A stretch of 12,266 nucleotides of DNA from Firmicutes bacterium CAG:534 (GCA_000436115.1 FR894529.1:1-12266), one strand, 5' to 3'; numbered from the stretch's first letter, positions 1 to 5,966 are shown. Program-made: numbers and translations. Notes: generated from the sequence alone by a model not told the origin.

Positions 1-32
1 AGTTGTTGTAGGTTCGAGCCCTACTCGGGGAG
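1..32 (+). tRNA. 3' end of a tRNA, probably tRNA-Asn (cut by window edge)
   Basis: A complete T-arm is visible: a 5-bp stem (8-12 with 20-24) around the loop TTCGAGC. The 3' acceptor strand TCGGGGA (25-31) follows, with discriminator G at 32. The implied 5' acceptor strand is TCCCCGA. A U1-A72 pair with discriminator G73 is typical of bacterial tRNA-Asn, which also commonly precedes tRNA-Glu in Firmicute clusters. The anticodon is outside the window, so the identity is inference. No CCA is encoded (the gene is followed by TTA), so CCA must be added after transcription. Confidence 0.6.
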
Positions 33-62
33 TTAAAAAGGGAAGAAACAGAAAGAGAATAG

Positions 63-134
63 GGCTCCGTGGTCAAGAGGTTAAGACATCGCCCTTTCAC
101 GGCGGTAACACGGGTTCAATTCCCGTCGGAGTCA
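63..134 (+). tRNA. tRNA-Glu (anticodon UUC)
   Basis: A full cloverleaf can be folded. The acceptor GGCTCCG (63-69) pairs with CGGAGTC (127-133) with one G-U pair, and the discriminator is A134. The anticodon stem 89-93/101-105 encloses a 7-nt loop with TTC at 96-98. The T-loop is TTCAATT. The body matches the familiar bacterial tRNA-Glu sequence (GGTTAAGACA D-arm, CCCTTTCACGGC anticodon arm). The 3' CCA is not encoded. It lies 30 nt after the preceding tRNA and is probably co-transcribed with it. Confidence 0.97.
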
Positions 135-165
135 TTAAATGCGATAAGTAATAGTTCAAAATGAA

Positions 166-194
166 TTGACTGTCACTTATCGAATTGTTATAAT
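166..194 (+). promoter_or_regulatory. Sigma-A promoter in front of tRNA-Cys
   Basis: The -35 is TTGACT (166-171) and the -10 is TATAAT (189-194), with an exact 17-nt spacer. This predicts transcription starting near 200-202, just before the mature tRNA-Cys 5' end at 205. It would let tRNA-Cys be expressed independently of the upstream tRNAs. An 8-bp inverted repeat (142-149 with 175-182) has one arm inside the spacer. Confidence 0.75.
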
Positions 195-204
195 TACATT
201 GTAT

Positions 205-276
205 GGCGCAGTAGCCAAGTGGTAAGGCAATGGTCTGCAACACCAGTATGCACCGGTTCAAATCCGGTCTGCGCCT
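205..276 (+). tRNA. tRNA-Cys (anticodon GCA)
   Basis: The acceptor GGCGCAG (205-211) pairs with CTGCGCC (269-275), and the discriminator T276 is the U73 identity element of tRNA-Cys. The anticodon loop carries GCA at 237-239. The T-stem ACCGG/CCGGT (252-256/264-268) holds the loop TTCAAAT. The sequence closely follows the usual Firmicute tRNA-Cys. CCA is not encoded. It is the last gene of the cluster, with a terminator starting 5 nt downstream. Confidence 0.97.
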
Positions 277-280
277 CGCT

Positions 281-313
281 AAAACCCCAGAAGCACAAAC
301 TTCTGGGGTTTTT
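281..313. terminator. Bidirectional intrinsic terminator (tRNA cluster / ATC-hydrolase gene)
   Basis: A 9-bp stem (285-293 with 300-308) encloses a 6-nt loop. It is flanked by AAAA on the left and TTTTT on the right, which can extend the stem. On the + strand it ends the tRNA transcript. On the - strand the A-run reads as a T-tract, so the same hairpin can end the convergent gene whose stop codon is at 330-332. Confidence 0.9.
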
Positions 314-329
314 ATGTGAAACAAAAGCT

Positions 330-932
330 CTATTTTCCTTTTATTTTTAAACTGAAATCACAGCAGTCATTGCCATGGCCAAGCGTTTTGGTGCGGTGCC
401 AGATAAGCTCAGGATGCATATTATCATAGGTAATATCGTCACTGTCGCAAAAACAGTGACATAGTTCCGGGCAATGATATTGAACACAGGTATCGTGGTA
501 GGGACATCTTGTCATGTCGATCCGCCAGACGCCGCCGGAGACCTGATATTCTGTTGCAGCAAAGCCGGCCGCTTTTCCGAACAGTTTTGGAGTCTGCTTT
601 GCAAAAACTTCTGGCACACGGCGATATAGGCCGGGGATACGCATGACCTTGAGAAATGCTTTCCGAAGCTTATAGGCATGGTCTTCCACATAACCATGGA
701 CAGTTTGCAGTGCTTCCTCCTTTGGCATCACGGTCTGCAGTGTTTCGTAAGCTGCAATTCCCGGCATGATCTGACTTTCCAGATGCCGTTTCTTCTCCTT
801 GCTGGCATCAGCATTTCCCAGACGCAATTCCGAAAGTCTTTTGTTCAGAGTTGTGTATAACTCATCTTTTTGTGAGGGAAAACGTTCAGATACAGTGTTT
901 TGAAATCCTTCCACAATATAATTTTTTTTCAT
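330..932 (-). CDS. L-2-amino-thiazoline-4-carboxylic acid hydrolase family protein
   Basis: A 200-aa soluble protein I recognise as the ATC-hydrolase family (Pfam PF14196). The named activity of the family founder is opening the ring of L-2-amino-thiazoline-4-carboxylate on the way to L-cysteine. Most gut-Clostridia members have no tested function, so the substrate here is not established. The N-terminal half is helical and charged. The C-terminal signature region (residues 143-193) is cysteine-rich: Cys143, 149, 154, 158, 160, 162, 190 and 191, with the family-like elements CPELCHCFC, then a TLGHG stretch and DCCDF near the end. No signal peptide or membrane segment is seen. The ATG at 932-930 is preceded by AAGGGAG at good spacing, and a perfect promoter lies about 50 bp upstream. 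It is the only minus-strand gene here and is monocistronic, converging on the tRNA cluster across a shared terminator. Confidence 0.85.
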   Translation of the reverse strand: MKKNYIVEGFQNTVSERFPSQKDELYTTLNKRLSELRLGNADASKEKKRHLESQIMPGIAAYETLQTVMPKEEALQTVHGYVEDHAYKLRKAFLKVMRIPGLYRRVPEVFAKQTPKLFGKAAGFAATEYQVSGGVWRIDMTRCPYHDTCVQYHCPELCHCFCDSDDITYDNMHPELIWHRTKTLGHGNDCCDFSLKIKGK

Positions 933-968
933 AAAGTAAAGCTCCCTTTCAAAATGAATAGTAAAAAT

Positions 969-987
969 GAAGGTTAGTCTTATCTAA
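969..987 (-). promoter_or_regulatory. Possible DtxR/IdeR-like operator over the transcription start
   Basis: Read on the minus strand the site is TTAGATAAGACTAACCTTC. It matches about 14 of 19 positions of the actinobacterial IdeR/DtxR consensus TTAGGTTAGSCTAACCTAA, including both the TTAG half and the CTAACCT half. It begins at the last base of the -10 box and covers the expected start of transcription, where a repressor would block initiation. Metal-dependent DtxR-family repressors occur in Clostridia, but their exact boxes vary. The assignment is inference from resemblance only. Confidence 0.3.
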
Positions 988-1015
988 TTATAATAATGCC
1001 ATTTTGGACTGTCAA
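987..1015 (-). promoter_or_regulatory. Consensus sigma-A promoter for the ATC-hydrolase family gene
   Basis: On the minus strand the sequence reads TTGACA (1015-1010), 17 nt, TATAAT (992-987), a perfect match to consensus at ideal spacing. The start would fall near 980, giving a leader of about 48 nt before the ATG. Such a strong core promoter usually needs a repressor to be controlled, which fits the operator-like sequence just downstream. Confidence 0.85.
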
Positions 1016-1032
1016 TCAGCCTCAGGCATCTT

Positions 1033-1581
1033 TTGTGCTGTAAAATTGCAAAGGAGCCATTGCTGGACAGACTGTCTGATGCGGTTATGGCGCTGAATTT
1101 GGATTCAGATCTGGCGCATGAGATCATGGAACAGGTACATAAGCCCCAGAATGCACTGATGCATCAGAAAATGCAGGAAAGGCTGGCGGCAGGGGCAGGA
1201 ATGGCGGTGTCTGTGATCTTCTGGGTAACTTTTCTGCTGGTGAAATTGTGGGTGGAAAAGGACAGATATGAGATTTCCCTGAAAAGAGCCCTGGGATTTA
1301 CGGCAATGGAGATCAAAAGGACATATTTTGCAAAATTTACGGTCATAACGATTTTGGCTGCTTTAGCGGGAATTGTAAGCGGACATTATCTGGGGCAGAG
1401 TCTCCTAGGGATCATACTGCGTTCTATGGGGGCTGCAGGCTTTCGCTTCCTGATTAGCGGTAAGATTGTATACGCAGCAATTCCGTTTCTGGTTTTCATT
1501 GCGGCAATAGGGGCAATGCTTCCGGGAATAGGAGGAATAGGGAAGATCAAGCCGTATGAATGCTGTACGGAAAGGGAATAA
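1033..1581 (+). pseudogene. Truncated ABC transporter permease, FtsX-like C-terminal fragment
   Basis: About 180 codons encode what looks like only the last FtsX domain of a MacB/FtsX-type ABC permease. Three hydrophobic segments lie near residues 54-72, 98-120 and 145-165. The cytosolic loop between the first two (LKRALGFTAMEIKRTYFAK) is a typical FtsX-family coupling stretch. Family members are usually about 400 to 800 residues, so the N-terminal transmembrane helix, the extracytoplasmic domain and any first FtsX domain are absent. The open frame begins at a TTG with no clear start signal, right where the promoter region of the divergent gene ends, which suggests a deletion took away the 5' part. 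It lies 39 nt before an ATPase gene that is also broken, so the whole exporter is judged dead. A short expressed membrane peptide cannot be excluded. Confidence 0.75.
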
Positions 1582-1620
1582 AGAGTGTAACTATCAAACA
1601 GTGCTTGGAGACAGGAAAAT

Positions 1621-2266
1621 ATGGAAAAAATATTAGAGACCAAAGGATTAAAAAAACAGGGAATTTTAAGTGGAATAGATTTTACCATACAGCAGGGGGA
1701 TATGGCAGCGATCATGGGTCCCTCCGGTTCCGGAAAGTCTACCTTTCTCTATCAGATTTCCGGTATGGATCGGGCAGATGAAGGAGAAATATGGTACAGG
1801 AACATGGAGCTTGGCCATATGACGGAAAGAGAAAGGACTGCCTTCCGGCCTATCATCTTTATAAAGGAAAAAGGGAAAGAAAGGAAGCAAACGAAAGGGC
1901 GGAAAGCCTCATGAAAAAGCTGGGGATCGAAACACTTTCGGAAAGAAGGATCACTGAGGTGTCGGGTGGACAGCTGCAGAGGGCGTGCATCTGCAGAAGC
2001 ATGATCAACCATCCGGGGATTTTGTTTGCGGATGAACCTACAGGAGCGCTGAACCAGGGAGCCGCTAAGGAGGTAATGGATGCCTTTTGCAGGTTAAATG
2101 AGGAAGGCACTACCATCCTTTTAGTGACCCACGACAGCAGGGTGGCAGGCAGATGCGGAAGGAGCTGCTACCTTCTGGATGGGCAGATCAGGGGAGAATA
2201 TACCGTGAAGAAAGGCCGAAGAAAGGAGGAACAGGTAAAGGACTGGCTGTCAGGGATGGCTGGTAG
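1621..2266 (+). pseudogene. Degenerate MacB-type ABC transporter ATP-binding gene
   Basis: The first part, from ATG 1621, encodes an intact N-terminus with Walker A GPSGSGKST and runs to about ERTAF near 1840. The rest continues in another frame from about LPAYHLYKG (near 1842). It holds the signature VSGGQLQR, Walker B ILFADEP, D-loop region TGALN and H-loop LLVTHD. Compared with the usual family sequence, roughly 25-30 residues including the Q-loop (FVFQ) are missing at the junction, and the frame is lost. Near the end a second single-base deletion is apparent. ATG-GC-TGG-TAG at 2256-2266 would be Met-Gly-Trp-stop, the usual C-terminus of this family, if one G were restored after 2259. As the sequence stands, that stop is bypassed and the frame runs on into the next gene. 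Two independent lesions plus a truncated partner permease make a sequencing error an unlikely explanation for everything. Confidence 0.85.
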
Positions 2267-2273
2267 GAGATTT

Positions 2274-2302
2274 TTGACTTTTTATTTCCGGAAGGGTATA
2301 CT
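2274..2302 (+). promoter_or_regulatory. Sigma-A promoter for the metallophosphoesterase gene group
   Basis: TTGACT (2274-2279) and TATACT (2297-2302) are separated by exactly 17 nt. Transcription should begin near 2309. The promoter lies after the ancestral stop of the ABC ATPase remnant. It supports treating the phosphoesterase as a separate gene rather than the tail of a fusion. Confidence 0.7.
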
Positions 2303-2327
2303 TAATGACAACTACTTTTGCAGAAAG

Positions 2328-2963
2328 ATGAGGAAGGGCTTGAGATATTATATTGCGGATCCGCATTTTTATCATGCTGCCATGAATGACCAGATGGACT
2401 GCAGGGGATTTGGCAGCATGGAAGAAATGAATGCATATATGCTGAACAGATGGAATCATAAGGTGCGGAATAATGATGATGTAGTTATTCTGGGAGATTT
2501 GTCCTTTGGAAATGCCGAGCAGACAAACGACCTTCTGGCAAAACTGAAAGGCAGGCTGTATCTGATCGAAGGAAACCATGACGGCATTTTGTCAAGCAGA
2601 AAAGTAAACCGGGAGCGGTTTCAGTGGATCAAGCCTTATGAGGAGCTTTCCGATCAGAAGAGAAAGGTCATTTTGTGCCATTATCCCATTATGTGCTATA
2701 AGGGACAGTATCTGCTGGATCACCAGGGAAATCCAAAGGTTTATATGCTTTACGGGCATGTTCATGATACCATGGATCAGCGGCTGTTAGAGCGCTTTCA
2801 GGAAGAAACAAGACAGACGGTTACATTGGACCGTGAGGGGCAGGAAAGAAAAATCCCCTGTAATATGATCAACTGCTTTTGCAGATATTCTGATTACGAG
2901 CCGCTTACGTTGGACGAATGGATCCTGTGCGATCAGAAACGCAGAGAAAGGAAGCTTTTGTAA
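2328..2963 (+). CDS. Metallophosphoesterase, calcineurin-like fold
   Basis: A 211-aa protein of the small calcineurin-like phosphoesterase family, which uses two metal ions to cleave phosphoester bonds. All metal-binding blocks are present in order: D-x-H at residues 11-13, GD at 56-57, GNHD at 82-85, a single His at 118 (LCHYP), and GHVH at 143-146. No signal peptide is seen, so it is cytosolic. The substrate cannot be told from sequence. The start is uncertain. ATG 2328 has only a weak AGAAAG upstream. TTG 2340 would give MRYYIADPHF, the usual N-terminus of this family, and has GAGG/AGGA 5-6 nt before it. The open frame also extends upstream to 1791 through the dead ABC gene, but that is a by-product of frameshifts. 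The next gene starts 1 nt after the stop, so the two are co-transcribed. Confidence 0.85.
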   Translation: MRKGLRYYIADPHFYHAAMNDQMDCRGFGSMEEMNAYMLNRWNHKVRNNDDVVILGDLSFGNAEQTNDLLAKLKGRLYLIEGNHDGILSSRKVNRERFQWIKPYEELSDQKRKVILCHYPIMCYKGQYLLDHQGNPKVYMLYGHVHDTMDQRLLERFQEETRQTVTLDREGQERKIPCNMINCFCRYSDYEPLTLDEWILCDQKRRERKLL

Positions 2964-2964
2964 C

Positions 2965-3708
2965 ATGGTTTTATTTTTGACAGGGATGGGCTGTCTTTGC
3001 CTCATTTATTTTTTAGGGATCGCTCTTTTTGCCGGACATGGAACCAATTTCTTTTGCCTCTGGCTGGTGATGGGGGTGGGGTGCCTGGGCCTTGCCTTTT
3101 TGATGAAAAAGGGAATCTGGCAGGAGCATATTCCTGTCCTGCTCCGCAGAGTTTTCTGGACAGGCGTGGGTATCCTGGCAGTGCTTTTTTGTATAGCGGA
3201 AGGATTTATCATAAGCGGATTTCAAACGACAGCGCCGGAGAATGTGGATGCACTGGTCGTTCTGGGAGCGCAGATGAAAGCGGAAGGACCGTCCAGGGCG
3301 CTGCAGTACCGTCTGGATGCTGCTGTTTCTTATCTGCAGCAAAATCCGAAAACCCTGGTAATCGTATCGGGAGGACAGGGTTCAGACGAGCATATCAGCG
3401 AAGCACAGGGGATGTATGATTATCTGGTGCAAAAGGGAATCGAGCCGGGAAGGATCCTGAAGGAGGATCGTTCTGTGAATACCGTACAAAATCTTACATT
3501 TTCAGCAGCGCTTCTGGACAAAGAAAAGAACAGCGTGGCAATCGTAACAAACAATTTTCATCTGTTCCGTTCCATGAGGATTGCCAAAAAACTGGGATAT
3601 GCACATGTGTATGGGATTGCGGCCAAAGGGTACCCTTTTTTGCAGCCGAACAATATGCTCAGGGAATTTTTTGGCGTTGTGAAGGATTTTGCAGCAGGAA
3701 ATATATAA
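2965..3708 (+). CDS. YdcF/SanA-family membrane protein (DUF218)
   Basis: A 247-aa protein with three predicted N-terminal membrane segments (about residues 3-22, 29-47 and 63-85) followed by a DUF218 domain. Family landmarks are VDALVVLGAQ (94-103), the glycine-rich SGGQGSDEHISEA (135-147), the Asn-containing SVNTVQNL (170-177) and VTNNFHLFRS (194-203). E. coli relatives (SanA, ElyC, YdcF) are tied to envelope integrity and lipid-carrier or peptidoglycan steps, but the biochemical reaction is poorly defined, and this member is unassigned. The ATG at 2965 follows the preceding stop by one base, and AAAGGA at about 2947-2952 serves as ribosome binding site. This indicates translation as part of the phosphoesterase transcript. 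Confidence 0.85.
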   Translation: MVLFLTGMGCLCLIYFLGIALFAGHGTNFFCLWLVMGVGCLGLAFLMKKGIWQEHIPVLLRRVFWTGVGILAVLFCIAEGFIISGFQTTAPENVDALVVLGAQMKAEGPSRALQYRLDAAVSYLQQNPKTLVIVSGGQGSDEHISEAQGMYDYLVQKGIEPGRILKEDRSVNTVQNLTFSAALLDKEKNSVAIVTNNFHLFRSMRIAKKLGYAHVYGIAAKGYPFLQPNNMLREFFGVVKDFAAGNI

Positions 3709-3737
3709 ATGAAGTTTTTGCAGAAAGGAAAAGAAAA

Positions 3738-4454
3738 ATGGAGCAGCTTGAACGTTTGCGGGAGATTGTAAATGGCAGCAATAACATTGTTTTTTTCGGA
3801 GGCGCAGGTGTTTCCACAGAAAGCGGGATACCGGATTTCAGAAGTGTAGACGGGCTGTATCATCAGAAATATGATTATCCTCCGGAGACCATATTAAGCC
3901 ATACCTTTTATAAAAGAAAGCCTGAGGAATTTTTCCGCTTTTACAAGGATAAGATGCTCTGTCTGTGGGCAAAGCCAAATGCGGCACATCAAAAGCTTGC
4001 ACAGTGGGAGAAAGAAGGAAAGCTGAAAGCGGTGATCACCCAGAATATTGACGGACTTCATCAGGCGGCAGGAAGCCGGAAGGTGTTAGAGCTTCATGGA
4101 AGCGTGCTGCGGAATTACTGCGAGGGCTGCGGAAAGTTTTTTGATGCCGAGTATATGCTCCATGCAGAGGGAGTTCCCAGGTGTGATGCCTGCGGCGGGA
4201 CGATCAAACCGGATGTGGTGCTTTATGAGGAGGGACTGGATCAGCAGATCCTGACGGAGGCCATCCATTATATCGGTCAGGCAGATGTCCTTATCATTGG
4301 GGGAACTTCGCTGGTGGTTTATCCGGCAGCAGGACTGATCGATTATTATAAAGGAAAAAAGCTGGTGCTGATCAACAAAACGCCTACGGCCAGGGACAAT
4401 GTGGCAGACCTGGTTGTACAGGGCAGCATTGGAGAGATCTTTTCCGCACTGTAG
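3738..4454 (+). CDS. NAD-dependent protein deacetylase, Sir2 family
   Basis: A 238-aa sirtuin. It removes acyl groups from lysine side chains using NAD+, releasing nicotinamide and O-acetyl-ADP-ribose. The NAD-binding GAGVSTESG (22-30) and IPDFR (31-35), TQNID (101-105), catalytic His120 in LELHGS, a GGTS motif (188-191) and LINK (211-214) are all present. A structural zinc site is formed by Cys128, Cys131, Cys149 and Cys152. The short length and VVLYEE segment (160-165) resemble the bacterial class U/class III group (Thermotoga Sir2 type); the lack of an inserted Ala-Tyr-Arg-x-x-Arg segment argues against a CobB-type desuccinylase. An AGAAAGGAAAAG stretch precedes the ATG. It follows the DUF218 gene by 29 nt and is probably in the same transcript. 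A targeted substrate such as acetyl-CoA synthetase is possible, but none is encoded here. Confidence 0.95.
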   Translation: MEQLERLREIVNGSNNIVFFGGAGVSTESGIPDFRSVDGLYHQKYDYPPETILSHTFYKRKPEEFFRFYKDKMLCLWAKPNAAHQKLAQWEKEGKLKAVITQNIDGLHQAAGSRKVLELHGSVLRNYCEGCGKFFDAEYMLHAEGVPRCDACGGTIKPDVVLYEEGLDQQILTEAIHYIGQADVLIIGGTSLVVYPAAGLIDYYKGKKLVLINKTPTARDNVADLVVQGSIGEIFSAL

Positions 4455-4493
4455 GCACAAGGAAAAACAGACTTTGAAGCGAGGGTATAAGTC

Positions 4494-4700
4494 ATGGATA
4501 TTCAGGTAGGAGACAAACTGGTGTTAAAAAAGGCACATCCCTGCGGCAGCCATGAGTGGGAGGTGCTCCGTATCGGGGCGGATTTCAGATTAAAATGTGC
4601 GGGCTGCGGCCACCAGATCATGATACCGAGAGTACAGATAGAGAAAAGGATTCGTCAGGTGATCCGTGGGCAGCAGGCCCAGACTGATCAAAATATTTGA
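4494..4700 (+). CDS. DUF951 family small protein
   Basis: A 68-aa protein of the DUF951 family, widespread in Firmicutes and of unknown function. The characteristic pattern is visible: an N-terminal VGDKLVLKKAHPCG with Cys17, a His-x-Trp motif (HEW, residues 20-22), a GADFRLKC stretch, and the pair Cys35-x2-Cys38, followed by Arg and Glu residues. The three cysteines and nearby His suggest a metal-binding or SH3-like small fold, but this is inference. The ribosome binding site is GCGAGGG. It starts 39 nt after the sirtuin gene and ends just before the rpsF promoter, a position commonly seen for DUF951 genes. Confidence 0.85.
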   Translation: MDIQVGDKLVLKKAHPCGSHEWEVLRIGADFRLKCAGCGHQIMIPRVQIEKRIRQVIRGQQAQTDQNI

Positions 4701-4708
4701 GAAAAGCC

Positions 4709-4737
4709 TTGAAAAACAGACAAAAGCATGGTATGAT
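4709..4737 (+). promoter_or_regulatory. Sigma-A promoter of the rpsF-ssb-rpsR operon
   Basis: TTGAAA (4709-4714) and TATGAT (4732-4737) are spaced by 17 nt. The predicted start is near 4744, leaving a leader of about 90 nt before the rpsF ATG. The -35 begins 9 nt after the DUF951 stop codon. Confidence 0.75.
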
Positions 4738-4741
4738 ATTA

Positions 4742-4808
4742 CTCCGTGATGTGTTATATTTAATTTGTTCTCATGAAAGAGAACACATCCTTGCTCCCAT
4801 CACAGGGG
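4742..4808 (+). promoter_or_regulatory. Structured rpsF leader, candidate S6:S18 autoregulatory element
   Basis: Complementary segments define an outer stem, GTGATG (4746-4751) with CATCAC (4798-4803). It can extend as CTCC (4742-4745) with GGGG (4805-4808) across a bulged A4804. An inner 7-bp hairpin TGTTCTC/GAGAACA (4766-4772/4779-4785) has a 6-nt loop. A competing 8-bp pairing GATGTGTT/AACACATC (4748-4755/4782-4789) excludes both. Bacterial rpsF leaders are known to carry an S6:S18-binding structure with a conserved CCG, and CCG occurs here at 4744-4746. Whether this fits the known motif model was not tested. The base of the stem may lie at or before the start of transcription. Confidence 0.4.
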
Positions 4809-4835
4809 GCCAGAGACCAAAAGGAGGTAACAAGC

Positions 4836-5123
4836 ATGAACAAGTATGAATTAGCCGTTGTTGTGAGTGCGAAGATCGAAGATGACGAAAGAGCAGCAGT
4901 TGTTGATAAGTGCAAGGCGCTGATCGAAAGATTTGGCGGTACTATCACAAACGTTGACGACTGGGGCAAGAAGAGACTGGCTTATGAAGTACAGAAGATG
5001 AAAGAAGCTTACTACTACTTCATTCAGTTTGACGCTGAGAGCACAGCTCCCATCGAGATCGAAAACCGCGTTCGTATTATGGACAACGTTATCAGATTTT
5101 TATGCGTAAAGCAGGAAGCCTAA
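4836..5123 (+). CDS. rpsF: 30S ribosomal protein S6
   Basis: A 95-aa S6 protein, which binds 16S rRNA in the platform as a partner of S18. It starts MNKYELAVVV and contains the family landmarks GGTITNVDDWGKKRLAYEV and YYFIQFDA, followed by IENRVRIMDNVIRFLCV. The length is normal. The ATG at 4836 is chosen because it follows AAGGAGG (4821-4827) at ideal spacing and gives the standard N-terminus; an in-frame ATG at 4773 lies inside the leader hairpin loop. It is the first gene of the conserved rpsF-ssb-rpsR operon, 36 nt before ssb. Confidence 0.98.
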   Translation: MNKYELAVVVSAKIEDDERAAVVDKCKALIERFGGTITNVDDWGKKRLAYEVQKMKEAYYYFIQFDAESTAPIEIENRVRIMDNVIRFLCVKQEA

Positions 5124-5159
5124 GGCGCATGAAATAAGCGCCGGAAAGTAGAGGAAGGT

Positions 5160-5606
5160 ATGAACAAAGTAATACTTATGGGGCGTTTAACAAGAGATCC
5201 TGAAGTGAGATATTCACAGGGGGAAAATCCTACAGCGATTGCCAGATATACCCTTGCTGTTGACCGCAGATTTAACCGTAACAATGATGACCAGAGTGCA
5301 GACTTTATTGGCTGCGTGGCATTTGGACGTGCAGGTGAATTTGCCGAGAAATATTTCAGAAAGGGAACCAAGATTGCAGTGACCGGACGTATCCAGACCG
5401 GAAGCTATACCAACAAGGATGGCGTGCGGGTTTATACTACGGATGTTGTAGTCGAGGAACAGGAATTTGCAGAGAGCAAAAACAGCAGTGCAGGAGCTGA
5501 AGGCGGTTATACAGGCGGCAGCAGCAGAGCACCGGAACCTTCAGGTGCAGGAGACGGCTTCATGAACATTCCGGACGGAATTGATGAGGAACTGCCGTTT
5601 AACTAA
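5160..5606 (+). CDS. ssb: Single-stranded DNA-binding protein
   Basis: A 148-aa SSB. The N-terminal OB-fold (about residues 1-105) begins MNKVILMGRLTRDPEVRY and holds the typical FRKGTKIAVTGRIQTGSY and TDVVVEEQEF strands. A flexible Gly/Ser/Glu-rich linker leads to the acidic tip DEELPF with one extra Asn after the Phe, a small departure from the usual terminal DDDIPF. The tip recruits replication and repair partners. The family acts as a tetramer that coats single-stranded DNA during replication, and its setting between rpsF and rpsR is the standard Firmicute arrangement. A GAGGAAGG sequence sits very close to the ATG. Confidence 0.97.
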   Translation: MNKVILMGRLTRDPEVRYSQGENPTAIARYTLAVDRRFNRNNDDQSADFIGCVAFGRAGEFAEKYFRKGTKIAVTGRIQTGSYTNKDGVRVYTTDVVVEEQEFAESKNSSAGAEGGYTGGSSRAPEPSGAGDGFMNIPDGIDEELPFN

Positions 5607-5638
5607 GTTTTTGGTGAAATAAGATAGGAGGCATTATT

Positions 5639-5902
5639 ATGGCATATAATAAAACAGAGAAGTCTGATTCTCCCATGAGAAAAAAAGGCGGAATCCGCCG
5701 CAGAAAGAAAGTCTGCGTTTTCTGTGGAAAAGATAACGTAATCGATTACAAAGATGTAAACAAGCTTAAGAGATATGTGTCTGAGAGAGGAAAGATCCTT
5801 CCCCGCAGAATTACAGGCAACTGTGCAAAGCATCAGAGAGCGCTTACCGTTGCGATCAAGAGAGCTCGCCACGTTGCTCTTATGCCTTACGTTCAGGATT
5901 AA
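5639..5902 (+). CDS. rpsR: 30S ribosomal protein S18, cysteine-containing form
   Basis: An 87-aa S18 that pairs with S6 on the 30S platform. The N-terminus is basic, and the core YKDVNKLKRYVSERGKILP and ITGNCAKHQR is diagnostic. Cys26, Cys29, Cys62 and His65 form a C-x2-C ... C-x2-H pattern, the zinc-binding (C+) version of S18. No C- paralogue is in the window. AGGAGG at 5627-5632 precedes the ATG. Last gene of the operon, with a terminator about 65 nt after the stop. Confidence 0.98.
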   Translation: MAYNKTEKSDSPMRKKGGIRRRKKVCVFCGKDNVIDYKDVNKLKRYVSERGKILPRRITGNCAKHQRALTVAIKRARHVALMPYVQD

Positions 5903-5966
5903 GACCCTAGAAAGGTTCCTGAACTTCTGGAATTATATTTTCATATAGGATTTTGATACAAGCATG

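Noticed and set aside
97..324. Minus-strand open frame across the tRNA-Glu/tRNA-Cys region
   Set aside because: It is the complement of two clear tRNA genes and a terminator, with no start signals or recognisable domain.
1791..2963. A single 390-aa ABC ATPase-phosphoesterase fusion protein
   Set aside because: The first 20 or so codons are the out-of-frame ATPase, the Walker A half is in another frame, and the joint is explained by a one-base loss at the old stop codon. A good promoter lies at the joint.
4773..4835. Extension of S6 to the ATG at 4773, adding 21 residues
   Set aside because: That ATG lies in a leader hairpin loop without a ribosome binding site. ATG 4836 follows AAGGAGG and matches the S6 N-terminus.
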